DNA of 41,666 nt, taken from NCBI GenBank assembly GCA_044357715.1, contig JBIKPA010000004.1:1-41666 (forward strand), written 5' to 3'. Each line of letters begins with the position of its first letter. The first letter of the stretch is position 1. The position numbers were made by a program, and so were the translations under genes. Source of the DNA: IMCC26207 sp044357715. GTDB lineage: Bacteria > Actinomycetota > Acidimicrobiia > Acidimicrobiales > Microtrichaceae. The notes beneath the pieces are model-generated. The model searched no databases. It saw only the letters and a program-made list of their open reading frames with translations, and was not told the DNA's origin. Of the stretch, positions 7,856 through 16,527 are shown in pieces.

Positions 7856-8695
7856 TCATTTTGAGGTTGCATCGAATATTGCCTGAGCCATCGCCTGCAC
7901 GGGGGCCGGTTCAGCAGTCCAGACCTCAAAGGCAACAGCAGCCTGATGGATCAACATGGAGAGCCCGTTCGACACTCGGCATCCGCGCAACTGAGCGGCT
8001 TTCATGAGTTCGGTCTCAACGGGATGGTAAATAAGGTCAGCTAAGAACTGACCGGAATGAAGGAGGTTGGGATCAACTGCCATTCCCTGAGCGGCACTCG
8101 AACCGGCCATGCCCACAGAAGTTGCGTTAACTACCAACTCAGCGAGTTCAATTGATTGCTCCGAAGCCACTTTGCCCACGCTGCCCGCCAATGCAGCGGC
8201 TTGTTCAGCAGACTCCTGGGTGCGGTTCACCACAAGAATCTCGGCTGCACCGGCTTGTTTCAGAGCAAGAATGACAGACCGCGCTGCTCCGCCCGCTCCA
8301 AGCACTGCGCAGACCATCCCCGCTGGATCAAGTCCAAAATCTGCTCTGATTGCCGCCAGAAACCCATCACCGTCGGTGTTATGACCTTGAAGGCCTGACC
8401 GAGTGCGAGAAATACAGTTCACTGCGTTCAGCAGCCTTGCAGTGTCGGTTAAGGCATCGAGTTCCTCAATCACGGCGGCCTTATGGGGCATGGTGACTGA
8501 CAGGCCGGCAATGCCTAATGCGCCCATACCGCGAACGGCTTCACGGGCAGAACCAGTTGGAGTAGGGAAAGCAACGCAGACCCAATCCATCCCTAGAGAC
8601 CGAAAAGCAGCGTTGTGAATAGTCGGAGACAGCGAATGTGTAACAGGATCACCGATGACACCGACTACGCGAGTAGCGCCACTCAGTTCAGCCAC
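7856..8695 (-). CDS. aroE: Shikimate 5-dehydrogenase
   Basis: NADPH-dependent reduction of 3-dehydroshikimate to shikimate. The 279-residue protein has the substrate-binding SLSPTIHNAAF near residue 20, the catalytic Lys in VTMPHKAAV, the substrate Asn/Asp in GHNTDGDGFL, the Rossmann glycine loop VLGAGGAARSVI and the NADP-phosphate loop VNRTQES, and it ends with the conserved GLSMLIHQAAVAFEVW helix. The start is GTG at 8695-8693, directly abutting the mltG stop (TAA then GTG). The mltG-aroE order is a known actinobacterial arrangement. The next gene, DUF4388, starts about 90 bases downstream and has its own strong ribosome binding site. Confidence 0.97.
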   Translation of the reverse strand: MAELSGATRVVGVIGDPVTHSLSPTIHNAAFRSLGMDWVCVAFPTPTGSAREAVRGMGALGIAGLSVTMPHKAAVIEELDALTDTARLLNAVNCISRTRSGLQGHNTDGDGFLAAIRADFGLDPAGMVCAVLGAGGAARSVILALKQAGAAEILVVNRTQESAEQAAALAGSVGKVASEQSIELAELVVNATSVGMAGSSAAQGMAVDPNLLHSGQFLADLIYHPVETELMKAAQLRGCRVSNGLSMLIHQAAVAFEVWTAEPAPVQAMAQAIFDATSK

Positions 8696-10066
8696 TTAGA
8701 AGACTCCTCTGGCTTGGGCATCGTCCTTGGCCCGCAGAAACTCATTGTATGAATCAGTAAAGAGGTGCTTTGGCGGATCGTTTGAAGTGAGCACGTAGTA
8801 CTTCCACGAGCCCTCTGTTGGGTCGATTGCTGCCTCAAGCGAGGCCTTTCCTGGCAACGCTATGGGCGTGGGTGGAAGCCCCTTGACCTTGCGAGTGTTA
8901 TACGGAGTATCCACGGCAAGATCGGATTTTGACAACGATCCACTAGACCGATCAAGGCCGTACAGGACCGAGGCGTCGATTCCTAGGGTCTCTTTATCGT
9001 CGAGGCGATTGGAGATCACCCGAGAAATCATGCCCCGTTCCTCTGGCGGAGCACCTGTCTCTTTTTCTATGAGTGAAGCAATGGTGACGAGTTCATAGGC
9101 TGATCTTCCCTGTAGTGCCTGAGCCTTGTCGTAGCCAAGGCCATCAAGCACCGTCTCCATTTGGGTTGCCATCGTCTGAAGAATAACTTGGGGGGTAGCG
9201 GTTTCTTCGAACTCGTAGGTGTCAGGAAAGAGCAGTCCTTCCCAACTCGTCACATCCTCGGGCTTGTATGTAGACAGAATCTTTCCAGAGTCCAATGTTT
9301 CTTGTAATTGACTCGCTGTGACTGTTCCCATCTGCTCTGCGATGAGCTCGAGCGCATCTTTCAGGCGAGTTCCCTCGTTCACTCGCACCACTTTTGCTTG
9401 CACGGGAACCGGACCATCATCGAGAACTTCGATTGCCTGATCGAAACTTGATGACTCTCTGAAATCCACATACTCACCGGCATTCCATGGTCCGGCATTC
9501 TTCCAACCTGCGTAGTACTTAAACATTCGTGCGTCGGAGATCACGTTCTGCTCGGCAAGGAGTCCAGCGATAGAAGATGTTGTAGCGCCGGGTGGAACCA
9601 CAATCGAAGAGATTGCTGCACCTTGCTCGCCGGATGGATTGATCTTCTGAGTTGCCCACACCAACAAGCTTCCCAGCACGATTCCAAGCAGGAGCAGGCT
9701 AATTGCACCAATAGCAAGCAGCTTGCGGCCACCGTTGCTTGGCGGCGGCAACACGACATAGTCGTCATCTTGGGATTGTTGCGAACGCTGTGCTTGTTGT
9801 GAGCGCTGTGATTGTTGTGAGCGCTGTGCTTGTTGTGAGCGCTGTGATTGTTGCGGGCGCTGTGATTGTTGCGGTCGCTGTGATTCTTGGGAACGCTGGG
9901 GTTGTTGCGAAGGCTGGGCTTGTTCTGGTCGCCTTGGTTTTTGTTGCGATTGTTCCGGCGGATCCCCCTGCTTTTCTAGTTCTGTCTGCTCATCAGCGGC
10001 TGGCGTTCTTGGTCGGCGCACTACGGGTTTAACGCTCGCTGGATCAAATTCATCGGGCGGGTTCAC
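8696..10066 (-). CDS. mltG: Endolytic murein transglycosylase MltG with repetitive Gln-rich cytoplasmic tail
   Basis: Cuts nascent glycan strands near the membrane and may set strand length. The layout in 456 residues is an unusual N-terminal cytoplasmic tail (1-113), one transmembrane helix (about 114-138), a LysM-like region, then the YceG domain. The catalytic Glu334 lies in ASLIEKETGAPPEERG; ISNRL, IDASVLYGL, and GLPPTPIALPG followed by SWKYYVL are the usual family blocks. Residues 52-99 form eight six-residue units of the type RSQQ(S/A)Q. The start is GTG at 10066, overlapping the ruvX stop (GTGA), with AAGGATG upstream. It sits between ruvX and aroE, as in many actinobacteria. Confidence 0.95.
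   Translation of the reverse strand: MNPPDEFDPASVKPVVRRPRTPAADEQTELEKQGDPPEQSQQKPRRPEQAQPSQQPQRSQESQRPQQSQRPQQSQRSQQAQRSQQSQRSQQAQRSQQSQDDDYVVLPPPSNGGRKLLAIGAISLLLLGIVLGSLLVWATQKINPSGEQGAAISSIVVPPGATTSSIAGLLAEQNVISDARMFKYYAGWKNAGPWNAGEYVDFRESSSFDQAIEVLDDGPVPVQAKVVRVNEGTRLKDALELIAEQMGTVTASQLQETLDSGKILSTYKPEDVTSWEGLLFPDTYEFEETATPQVILQTMATQMETVLDGLGYDKAQALQGRSAYELVTIASLIEKETGAPPEERGMISRVISNRLDDKETLGIDASVLYGLDRSSGSLSKSDLAVDTPYNTRKVKGLPPTPIALPGKASLEAAIDPTEGSWKYYVLTSNDPPKHLFTDSYNEFLRAKDDAQARGVF
9770..9913. repeat. 18-bp coding minisatellite in mltG (8 units)
   Basis: About eight 18-base units based on gagcgctgtgattgttgt run in frame and encode RSQQSQ or RSQQAQ. The four units closest to the transmembrane helix alternate S and A forms, giving a 36-base higher-order unit with almost no silent changes, which suggests recent duplication. 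The older units on the N-terminal side (PSQQPQ, RSQESQ, RPQQSQ) have diverged. Confidence 0.9.
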
Positions 10067-10527
10067 TGTTGGTCATCCTTCAACTTCAGGTCGCTAGCAT
10101 CCGCAGAGAACTCCGAATGGCGTTGGTCTAACCACCCTTGCAAGATAATCGAGGCTGCCACCGAGTCGACCATCTTTCGTCGTTCAGCGGCACCAAGGTT
10201 CATCTCACGGAGTGATCTGTCTGCGGTTACCGTAGTAAAGCGCTCGTCGTAGGTTTCAACTGAGACCGAAAGCAGTTTGCGCAGAAGCTTGATCTCTGCG
10301 AGGGCCCGTCGAGCTGCAGGCCCAAGAGAACCATCTAAAGAATAGGGCATGCCCACCACAACGCACTCGGCCTCGGCTTCTGCAACCAGTGCCAGAATTT
10401 TTTGATGATCGCCCTTGCGGTCCTTGCTGCGCGTAACGACCTGATAAGGAACCGCCACAGTTCCTTCAGAGTTCGACAGAGCTACTCCAATGCGAACAGA
10501 ACCAAGATCAAGTCCAAGCGCCCTCAT
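10063..10527 (-). CDS. ruvX: Holliday junction resolvase-like protein RuvX (YqgF)
   Basis: An RNase H-fold nuclease of the YqgF family, implicated in Holliday junction resolution and in pre-16S rRNA 5' processing. The 154 residues show the first acidic catalytic strand ALGLDLGSVRIGVALS (Asp7), the GMPYSLDGSLGPAA loop, VETYDERFTTVTA with its conserved Glu/Arg, and the last Asp in KMVDSVAASIILQGWLD. Its ATG at 10527 overlaps the alaS stop (ATGA) and its stop overlaps mltG (GTGA). alaS-ruvX-mltG is a conserved chain in actinobacteria. Confidence 0.96.
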   Translation of the reverse strand: MRALGLDLGSVRIGVALSNSEGTVAVPYQVVTRSKDRKGDHQKILALVAEAEAECVVVGMPYSLDGSLGPAARRALAEIKLLRKLLSVSVETYDERFTTVTADRSLREMNLGAAERRKMVDSVAASIILQGWLDQRHSEFSADASDLKLKDDQQ

Positions 10528-13127
10528 CGCAAAAATGATCGAACCAGCTCAAGCGCTTCGGGGATGTGCTCGGGGTATCGACCCCCTGCAGCCGCAAGCT
10601 CTGCCCCTTTTCCACCGCCGCCACCAACTAGCTTCACTGCATCTGCAATCAACTCCGCCGCATTCAGCCCGCTATCAGGGCTCACGGCTGCGACGAACGC
10701 AACCCCCTTACCGCCAGGGGATGCAGCTAGGACTACTGCGACAATCCCAGGCTTGTCCCGAAGCGCTACTGCAAGATCTCGTAGTTCTTCCCGGGTCTCA
10801 GCATCCACCTGGGCAACAACAAAGCCACCAACTGCTGCCGCGACCAACTCTTCTGACTGCCCGCCGGTGAGCTGCTGCCGTGCGGCCTTGAGATCATCTC
10901 GTAGCTTCTTGATCTCCGCTAGGCGCTTGTCGATGCCATCCACAAGACCATCCCCGGGCACACCAAGCAGTTCTGCCGCCTCGTGCAGCACCTGTTCTTG
11001 GTCTCGGACTCGAGAAAGTGTCGCAAGTCCAGTTACTGCCTCGAGTCGCCGAACATTTGACCCGATTGACCCTTCAGAGATGATTCTGATGAGTCCAATA
11101 TTGCCTAGCGCTGTCACGTGGGTTCCACCACAAAGCTCAACGCTGTTGTCTCCAGCCTGCAGAACACGTACCCGCTCTCCGTATTTGTCTCCAAAGAACG
11201 CTAGTGCCCCTAGTTCGACAGCCTCGTCCATCGTGGTCTCAAAATGTCGAACGGAAGCGTTTGACAGAACTTGGGTATTGGCGAGCAACTCAACCTGTTC
11301 GAGTTGATCTGCGGTGACCGCACCGTGATGGGAAAAGTCGAATCGCAGTCGATCTGCATCAACCGAGGAGCCCTGCTGTTTCACCTGCGGGCCCAAAACC
11401 TCACGAAGGGCCCAATGCAATAAATGCGTCGCCGTATGGTTACGCCTTATTGCCGAGCGCCGATCATTATCAATACGAGCGGTCACTTGATCGCCAGCTT
11501 GAATCTGCCCTTCCAGCAACTGAACCTGATGGCGGTGCAGGACCCCCGGAATTGCATAGGTGGTTCCAATGACCTTCAACACGGCGGTGCTTGAGGTGAT
11601 TGTTCCGGTATCGCCCACCTGGCCACCTGACTCTGCGTAGAAAGGGGTCCGATCCAAGAACACCGAGTCGCCAATCACGCCGATAACAGTTGCTTCGGTA
11701 GAGACCTCATCTCTACCGGTGAATACGGTTGGACCAGACTCTGCAAGCAGTGCCCTTTCGGCTTCGACTTGCTCGCCCGTTGCAACACCTGTCTTCTTGC
11801 CTGCTGCCCGTGAGCGTTCACGCTGCTCATTCATTGCTAACTCAAACTCGACGACGTCTACCTCGATACCTTGGAGATCAGCAATCTCACGAGTTACCTC
11901 TAGGGGGAACCCGAAGGTGTCGTGCAACTCAAACGCAACCCGACCGTCAAGATGTCCACTAGGGGTAGCCGCTGCGAGTTCGGTATCGAGTAAGACCGAG
12001 CCTCGGGCCAGAGTCTGACGAAAGTTCGACTCCTCTCGACCAATCATCTCTATGAGAGCATCCTTTTGCGACTCCAACTCGGGATACGCCTCTCCCATGA
12101 TTTCAACACAACTCTCAACGAGTGGTGGCAGAACCATCTGATCAACGCCAAGCATGTATCCAAAGCGAACAGCACGACGAATAATGCGCCGCAGCACATA
12201 GCCCCGATCTTCGTTCGAGGGGATCACGCCATCCGACACCAAAAAGGCTGCGGTGCGGGTGTGGTCTGCTAGCAAGCGAAGGGCAATATCAGTGATCTCG
12301 GACTCGCCAAGCTGATGTGAGGTGACCTGCTGAGCGCGAGACACCAAGCCCGCAAGCACATCCGCGGTGTACAACGACGCACTACCTTGCAGGACGGCGA
12401 GAATCCGCTCCATGCCTGCACCCGTATCAACGTTTCTCGTGGGGAGGTCGGAAAGTTCCCCTGATTCTCCCCGAAAATACTGGGTAAAAACTAAATTCCA
12501 GATCTCTACAAATCTGTGTTCTGCGAGAAGATTCGCTGGCCCTCCATCCGGTCCGTGCTCAGGCCCGAAATCGTAGAAGATCTCAGTTGAGGGGCCGCAT
12601 GGTCCGGTCTCCCCCATCTCCCAAAAATTGTCCTTATCAAGGCGCTGAATCCTGCTCGGATCCAAACCAACTACATCGGTCCAAATGCTCTCGGCTTCGT
12701 CATCGGTGACATGGCAAGTAACCCAGAGCCGATCACCATCGATTTGAAGAACCTCGGTCACAAATTCCCAAGCCCAAGGAATTGCCTCGGCTTTGAAGTA
12801 GTCACCAAAACTAAAATTGCCCAACATTTCGAAGAACGAGAGATGCCGAGGGGACCGACCAATAGCCTCTAGATCATTGTGCTTGCCTCCTGCTCGGACA
12901 CACTTCTGTATGGAAACTGCGCGCGGCGGAGAGTACGGGGCGGGCTCCTCACCCAAGAAGTAAGGAACGAATGGCATCATCCCCGAGTTTGTAAACATCG
13001 GTGCCGACGGGTGCGTGGGAATCAGGCTGCCGGACTTAACCGGCGTATGGGCTCGGGCTACGAAGAACTCAGTCCACGTGCGACGAAGTTCATTTGCGCT
13101 CAGTTGGCGAGGCGAAGATGCTGACAT
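10524..13127 (-). CDS. alaS: Alanine--tRNA ligase
   Basis: Charges tRNA-Ala and edits mischarged Ser/Gly. The 867 residues contain the class II catalytic core (1-about 240; FTNSGMMPFVPYFLG as motif 1 region, RHLSFFEMLGNFSFGDYF as motif 2, GAGMERI as motif 3), the tRNA recognition region, the editing domain with zinc ligands His564/His568 (NHTATHLLH) and Cys666/His670 (ELCGGTHV), and a C-terminal oligomerisation domain ending in a GGGGGKGAELAAAGG segment. ATG at 13127 follows a 40-base gap from the small membrane protein gene. The stop overlaps ruvX as ATGA. Confidence 0.98.
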   Translation of the reverse strand: MSASSPRQLSANELRRTWTEFFVARAHTPVKSGSLIPTHPSAPMFTNSGMMPFVPYFLGEEPAPYSPPRAVSIQKCVRAGGKHNDLEAIGRSPRHLSFFEMLGNFSFGDYFKAEAIPWAWEFVTEVLQIDGDRLWVTCHVTDDEAESIWTDVVGLDPSRIQRLDKDNFWEMGETGPCGPSTEIFYDFGPEHGPDGGPANLLAEHRFVEIWNLVFTQYFRGESGELSDLPTRNVDTGAGMERILAVLQGSASLYTADVLAGLVSRAQQVTSHQLGESEITDIALRLLADHTRTAAFLVSDGVIPSNEDRGYVLRRIIRRAVRFGYMLGVDQMVLPPLVESCVEIMGEAYPELESQKDALIEMIGREESNFRQTLARGSVLLDTELAAATPSGHLDGRVAFELHDTFGFPLEVTREIADLQGIEVDVVEFELAMNEQRERSRAAGKKTGVATGEQVEAERALLAESGPTVFTGRDEVSTEATVIGVIGDSVFLDRTPFYAESGGQVGDTGTITSSTAVLKVIGTTYAIPGVLHRHQVQLLEGQIQAGDQVTARIDNDRRSAIRRNHTATHLLHWALREVLGPQVKQQGSSVDADRLRFDFSHHGAVTADQLEQVELLANTQVLSNASVRHFETTMDEAVELGALAFFGDKYGERVRVLQAGDNSVELCGGTHVTALGNIGLIRIISEGSIGSNVRRLEAVTGLATLSRVRDQEQVLHEAAELLGVPGDGLVDGIDKRLAEIKKLRDDLKAARQQLTGGQSEELVAAAVGGFVVAQVDAETREELRDLAVALRDKPGIVAVVLAASPGGKGVAFVAAVSPDSGLNAAELIADAVKLVGGGGGKGAELAAAGGRYPEHIPEALELVRSFLR

Positions 13128-13167
13128 GAATAGTTCACACTATCGGGGCAAGACCTGCCGCAAACAG

Positions 13168-13473
13168 TCAGCGAGCAGAACGCTTCTCAGTTACTCTTCG
13201 AGCCGAAATATCGACCACGCCTGCAGGGTAATCAGAAACAAGAGGACTGTGATACTGCTCTCGCAACTCTGACTCCCTATCCTGCATAGCCTCTCGGCCC
13301 TCTACAGCGGCTGCGAGTAACTGACGACCCAGAGTTGTGGCTCTTTTTTGGGCCACAACAACAAGGTGATCAGGCTGCAGCGCGTCGAGTTGGGTTCGCA
13401 CTTTTCGCTCAGCCCAAACCGTGCCAGAAGCACCAGCGATTACTCCAACGCTCAACCAAAACATGCGTCTCAT
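13168..13473 (-). CDS. Small single-pass membrane protein (DUF6167-like position)
   Basis: A 101-residue protein with one N-terminal membrane helix (about residues 4-21), followed by a charged helical cytoplasmic or periplasmic segment and no enzymatic motif. It lies between the DUF948-like gene and alaS, exactly where many actinobacteria carry a small protein of unknown function (DUF6167). The sequence alone gives only weak support for that family name. ATG at 13473 overlaps the upstream stop (ATGA), so the two small membrane proteins are probably made together and may act as a pair. Confidence 0.8.
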   Translation of the reverse strand: MRRMFWLSVGVIAGASGTVWAERKVRTQLDALQPDHLVVVAQKRATTLGRQLLAAAVEGREAMQDRESELREQYHSPLVSDYPAGVVDISARRVTEKRSAR

Positions 13474-13874
13474 GGCGTACCTCTTCCTGCTCCAATGCGA
13501 ACCATCGTGTCGCTGGCATCAGGCTTGCCCCGTAAGCGCCTTGCGGCTCGTCGTGTCCCAGATGCCAACGCGACGCTCTTAATCACGGGTGATGTCAGCG
13601 CACGATAGGTAGCCCCGGTCGCTGAGTCGACCCGATCACCTATCGCTCCAGCCACCTCTAGCAAGTCATCGATGCGATCCACTTCGTTGCTTGCCCGCTG
13701 GGCCGCGATGCGCAGTTCCTGAACTGCGGGAACGGCCTCGGCAAGAAACAGGTGGGTCGCATCATTCAGCGCTTGAACGGCACGCAAAACGCGTCCAGCG
13801 AGTACTGCAAGTGCAGCGGCACAAGTCAACGCCAATACACCACAAAGGACTGTCAGAAGATCTGTAGCAGACAT
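13470..13874 (-). CDS. DUF948-like membrane-anchored helical protein
   Basis: A 134-residue protein with an N-terminal membrane helix (about 5-25) followed by a long amphipathic, potentially coiled-coil region (about 30-80) and a basic tail with RRAARRLRGK. This is the layout of DUF948 proteins, which sit between rarA or rpsD and alaS in actinobacteria. A TTG three bases upstream is in frame, but ATG at 13874-13872 overlaps the rarA stop as TGATG and is the likelier start. The function is unknown. Confidence 0.82.
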   Translation of the reverse strand: MSATDLLTVLCGVLALTCAAALAVLAGRVLRAVQALNDATHLFLAEAVPAVQELRIAAQRASNEVDRIDDLLEVAGAIGDRVDSATGATYRALTSPVIKSVALASGTRRAARRLRGKPDASDTMVRIGAGRGTP

Positions 13875-15229
13875 CAAGTCCTAGTTTCGTCGCTGTGAGC
13901 GCTCGTTGTGGGGATATCCCCACGCAGCTCTCGCCAACGAGCAGCCAGCCGCGCTTCTGCGCCGTTGCCCGTCGGGCGGTAGTACGTCGAGTCTGCAAGC
14001 TCCTCGGGCAAATATTGCTGTTCAATCCAGCCGCTCGGGTCAGTATGGGGATACTGGTAGTCATTGCCATGGCCAAGTGTGCTCGCACCCTTGTAGTGCC
14101 CATCTTTCAGATGTGGCGGAACCTCTCCGATAGCACCGTCTTCAACATCCACCGTGGCTTCGATAAGACCTTGATAAGCCGAGTTTGACTTGGGGGCGAG
14201 GGCAAGGTGAACCGTCGCCTGAGCAAGGTTGATACGAGCCTCGGGAAGTCCGACGAACTCCACAGCCTGTGCTGCAGCCTGTGCGATGAGGAGCGAAAAT
14301 GGGTCGGCCATTCCGATGTCTTCACTCGCAGCAATCACGAGTCGTCGAGCAATGAAGCGCGCGTCCTCCCCCGCGGTCAACATGCGAGCAAGCCAGTGGA
14401 GTGCCGCGTCAGGATCCGAACCGCGAATAGATTTTATAAACGCGGATACCACGTCGTAGTGGTCGTCTCTGCCGTAACGCACAGCCGACGCACCAAGTGC
14501 CCCTTCTGCGTCAATCAGTACTACACGAACAGTTTCAGCGTTGTCGTCTCTGCTACTGGCCAGTGCGAGTGCAACTTCTAAACTCGTCAGCAGTTGTCGT
14601 CCATCTCCGCCAGAGCGATCTATTAGGTGCTCTACTGCCTCTGGGTCGGCTTCGGCCTGCTCAAGGGTCAGTGCCCGAGCTGCCAACTTCAGCATCGCCT
14701 CTTGGTTGAGTACATGGAGGCGAAAGAGGGTTGAGCGGCTCATGAGAGGCGGGTTGACTTCAAAGTACGGGTTCTCGGTGGTGGCACCGATCAAGACAAG
14801 CAAGCCCGATTCGACGCCAGGGAGCAACGCGTCTTGTTGGGATTTGGTGAAGCGGTGAATCTCATCAAGAAACAAGATGGTGCCAACCCCGCGAGATCCA
14901 AGGCGAAGCTGCGCTGCTGCGGAGACCTCACGGATGTCTTTCACCGTGGCGGTTACTGCCGAGAGCGGGACGAACTCCTTTGAGGAAGCCTGAGCAATCA
15001 GCCGGGCAATCGTGGTCTTTCCCGTTCCGGGTGGACCCCACAAAATGATCGAACTCAACCGATCAGCGTCGACGAGAGCTCTCAGAGCTTGCCCTGGCCC
15101 AAGAAGATGCTCTTGGCCAACGACCTCATCAAGACTCCTTGGCCGCAGCCTGTCCGCCATGGGTCCTGCGGAGCGGAGGTGTTCCTGAGCTGCAGCAGAA
15201 AAGAGGTCATTGCCCGATCCGGATGACAT
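13874..15229 (-). CDS. rarA: Replication-associated recombination protein A (AAA+ ATPase)
   Basis: RarA/MgsA acts at stalled replication forks and is related to clamp-loader subunits and to eukaryotic WRNIP1. In 451 residues: the start of the AAA+ domain at RPRSLDEVVGQEHLLGPG, Walker A GPPGTGKT (65-72), Walker B with TILFLDEIHRF, the sensor ATTENPYFEVNPPLMSR, and the C-terminal tetramerisation region with SAFIKSIRGSDPDAALHWLARML and HLKDGHYKGA. ATG at 15229 overlaps the cinA stop by one base (TGATG). This joins the cinA end of one conserved block to the alaS block. Confidence 0.96.
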   Translation of the reverse strand: MSSGSGNDLFSAAAQEHLRSAGPMADRLRPRSLDEVVGQEHLLGPGQALRALVDADRLSSIILWGPPGTGKTTIARLIAQASSKEFVPLSAVTATVKDIREVSAAAQLRLGSRGVGTILFLDEIHRFTKSQQDALLPGVESGLLVLIGATTENPYFEVNPPLMSRSTLFRLHVLNQEAMLKLAARALTLEQAEADPEAVEHLIDRSGGDGRQLLTSLEVALALASSRDDNAETVRVVLIDAEGALGASAVRYGRDDHYDVVSAFIKSIRGSDPDAALHWLARMLTAGEDARFIARRLVIAASEDIGMADPFSLLIAQAAAQAVEFVGLPEARINLAQATVHLALAPKSNSAYQGLIEATVDVEDGAIGEVPPHLKDGHYKGASTLGHGNDYQYPHTDPSGWIEQQYLPEELADSTYYRPTGNGAEARLAARWRELRGDIPTTSAHSDETRT

Positions 15230-16518
15230 CAGAGTGCAGCATCCAGACGAATCAATTCATGACGCAAGATGCCAAGCAAGGTAATAACCGTGAACTCCCG
15301 AACCTGTGTACGCCCACCAGGCAGGAGAAGAGTCTGAGTTGTCACCGAGCCCGTGGTATCTGGGTCCCCGATCACTACTGCCACACAGACAGTTCCGGGC
15401 TGATGGCCTTCTGCGCTGTCGGGTCCTGCAACTCCTGTTGCGGAAATCGCAACATCTGATGCCAAGAGTTTCTGAGCGCCAAGCGCCATTGCTAAAGCAG
15501 CAACCTCTGTGATGACGGGGCCAGCGGGAACATCGAGGAGATCAAACTTCACCTCTGAGGCATAAGAAACAATCGACCCACGCAGAACGCTGCTCGCTCC
15601 AGCGACAGCGCTGAGCCTTGAGCCAATCATTCCCCCCGTCAATGACTCTGCAATTCCTAGGGTCAGTCCTCGCTCCCTCATCATCTGCAAGACCACTGAC
15701 TCCATCGTGTCGTCATCGACTCCGAACACCAATGATCCGAGTAGGTCTCGGATGACGAGCTCCTCTTCTGCAAGAGCGGCCTGGACTAACGCTGGTGTCT
15801 CACCCTTTGCCGTAATGCGCACCTTTAGACCCTCCATCCCAGAGGCCAAGAACGCAAGAGTTGGATTACCGGTGCTATCTAGTTCCAGGATTCGGTCCTG
15901 AAGAAGCTCGGCGAGCGCCGACTCCGATTCGCCCCATGTGCGAAGCGTTCGACTAGCAATCACGGCAGAAATTCCTGCCCGCTGTTGCAGATCAGGAAGA
16001 ATGGTCCCCGACATCATCTCTTTCATTTCCCAAGGGACGCCCGGCACTGCATAGATCACTTTGGGAGTCAGTGAACCGTTTGCCTCAGCCCATTCAAACG
16101 AACATAAAAGGCCTGGCGCAGTACCAGGCTGCTCTGGAATGAAGCTTGCTCCTTCTGGCAGTTGAGCCTGCAGGAGATTATTCATCGGCATCCGCCGACC
16201 ACGAGACAAAAACATCGCAGCAATGCGCTCTTCCATCTGTTCGTCTGCAACGAGTGCAACGCCCATCACCTGAGCAATTGCTTCTCGAGTGATGTCATCC
16301 TGAGTGGGACCTAGGCCTCCGCAGCAAATGACAGCGTCACTGCGACTCAGAGCGAGTGACAGCGTAGCGACCATCCTGTCTAGGTTGTCGCCAACCTTGG
16401 TCTGATAAAAGGAGTCAATCCCCACCAGAGCGAGTTGCTCGCCGATCCAAGATGAATTTGTGTCTGTGATCTGCCCGAGGAGCAGTTCAGTTCCGATTGC
16501 AACTACTTCAGTGCGCAT
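15229..16518 (-). CDS. cinA: CinA family protein with nicotinamide-nucleotide amidase domain
   Basis: CinA proteins combine a molybdopterin-binding-like N-terminal domain (about 1-170; AIGTELLLGQITDTNSSWI, CCGGLGPTQDDITREAI, AVPGVPWEMKEMM) with a PncC-type nicotinamide mononucleotide deamidase domain (about 265-425; IAESLTGGMIGSRLSAVAG, GSIVSYASEVK, SATGVAGPDS). The enzyme recycles NMN and may also process ADP-ribose. The length of 429 is typical. The start is ATG at 16518. The neighbour pgsA is nine bases upstream, as in other actinobacteria; recA, often next to cinA there, is absent from this window. Confidence 0.95.
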   Translation of the reverse strand: MRTEVVAIGTELLLGQITDTNSSWIGEQLALVGIDSFYQTKVGDNLDRMVATLSLALSRSDAVICCGGLGPTQDDITREAIAQVMGVALVADEQMEERIAAMFLSRGRRMPMNNLLQAQLPEGASFIPEQPGTAPGLLCSFEWAEANGSLTPKVIYAVPGVPWEMKEMMSGTILPDLQQRAGISAVIASRTLRTWGESESALAELLQDRILELDSTGNPTLAFLASGMEGLKVRITAKGETPALVQAALAEEELVIRDLLGSLVFGVDDDTMESVVLQMMRERGLTLGIAESLTGGMIGSRLSAVAGASSVLRGSIVSYASEVKFDLLDVPAGPVITEVAALAMALGAQKLLASDVAISATGVAGPDSAEGHQPGTVCVAVVIGDPDTTGSVTTQTLLLPGGRTQVREFTVITLLGILRHELIRLDAAL

Positions 16519-16527
16519 AGCCTTACG

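Noticed and set aside
7321..8007. 228-codon plus-strand open frame
   Set aside because: It runs opposite DUF4388 and aroE, has no family pattern and no ribosome binding site of note.
9770..9913. Short regular repeats that might suggest a CRISPR array
   Set aside because: The units are contiguous with no spacers, in frame, and encode a regular peptide.
9739..10032. Hydrophobic repeated plus-strand frame (VVSAVIVVSAV type) that could look like a membrane protein
   Set aside because: It is the antisense of the mltG Gln/Ser repeat; the hydrophobic repeat results from the 18-bp unit read backwards.
10402..11307. 301-codon plus-strand open frame opposite ruvX and alaS
   Set aside because: It is Ser/Arg/Thr-rich with no domain pattern and lies fully opposite well-defined genes; it is a shadow of codon bias.
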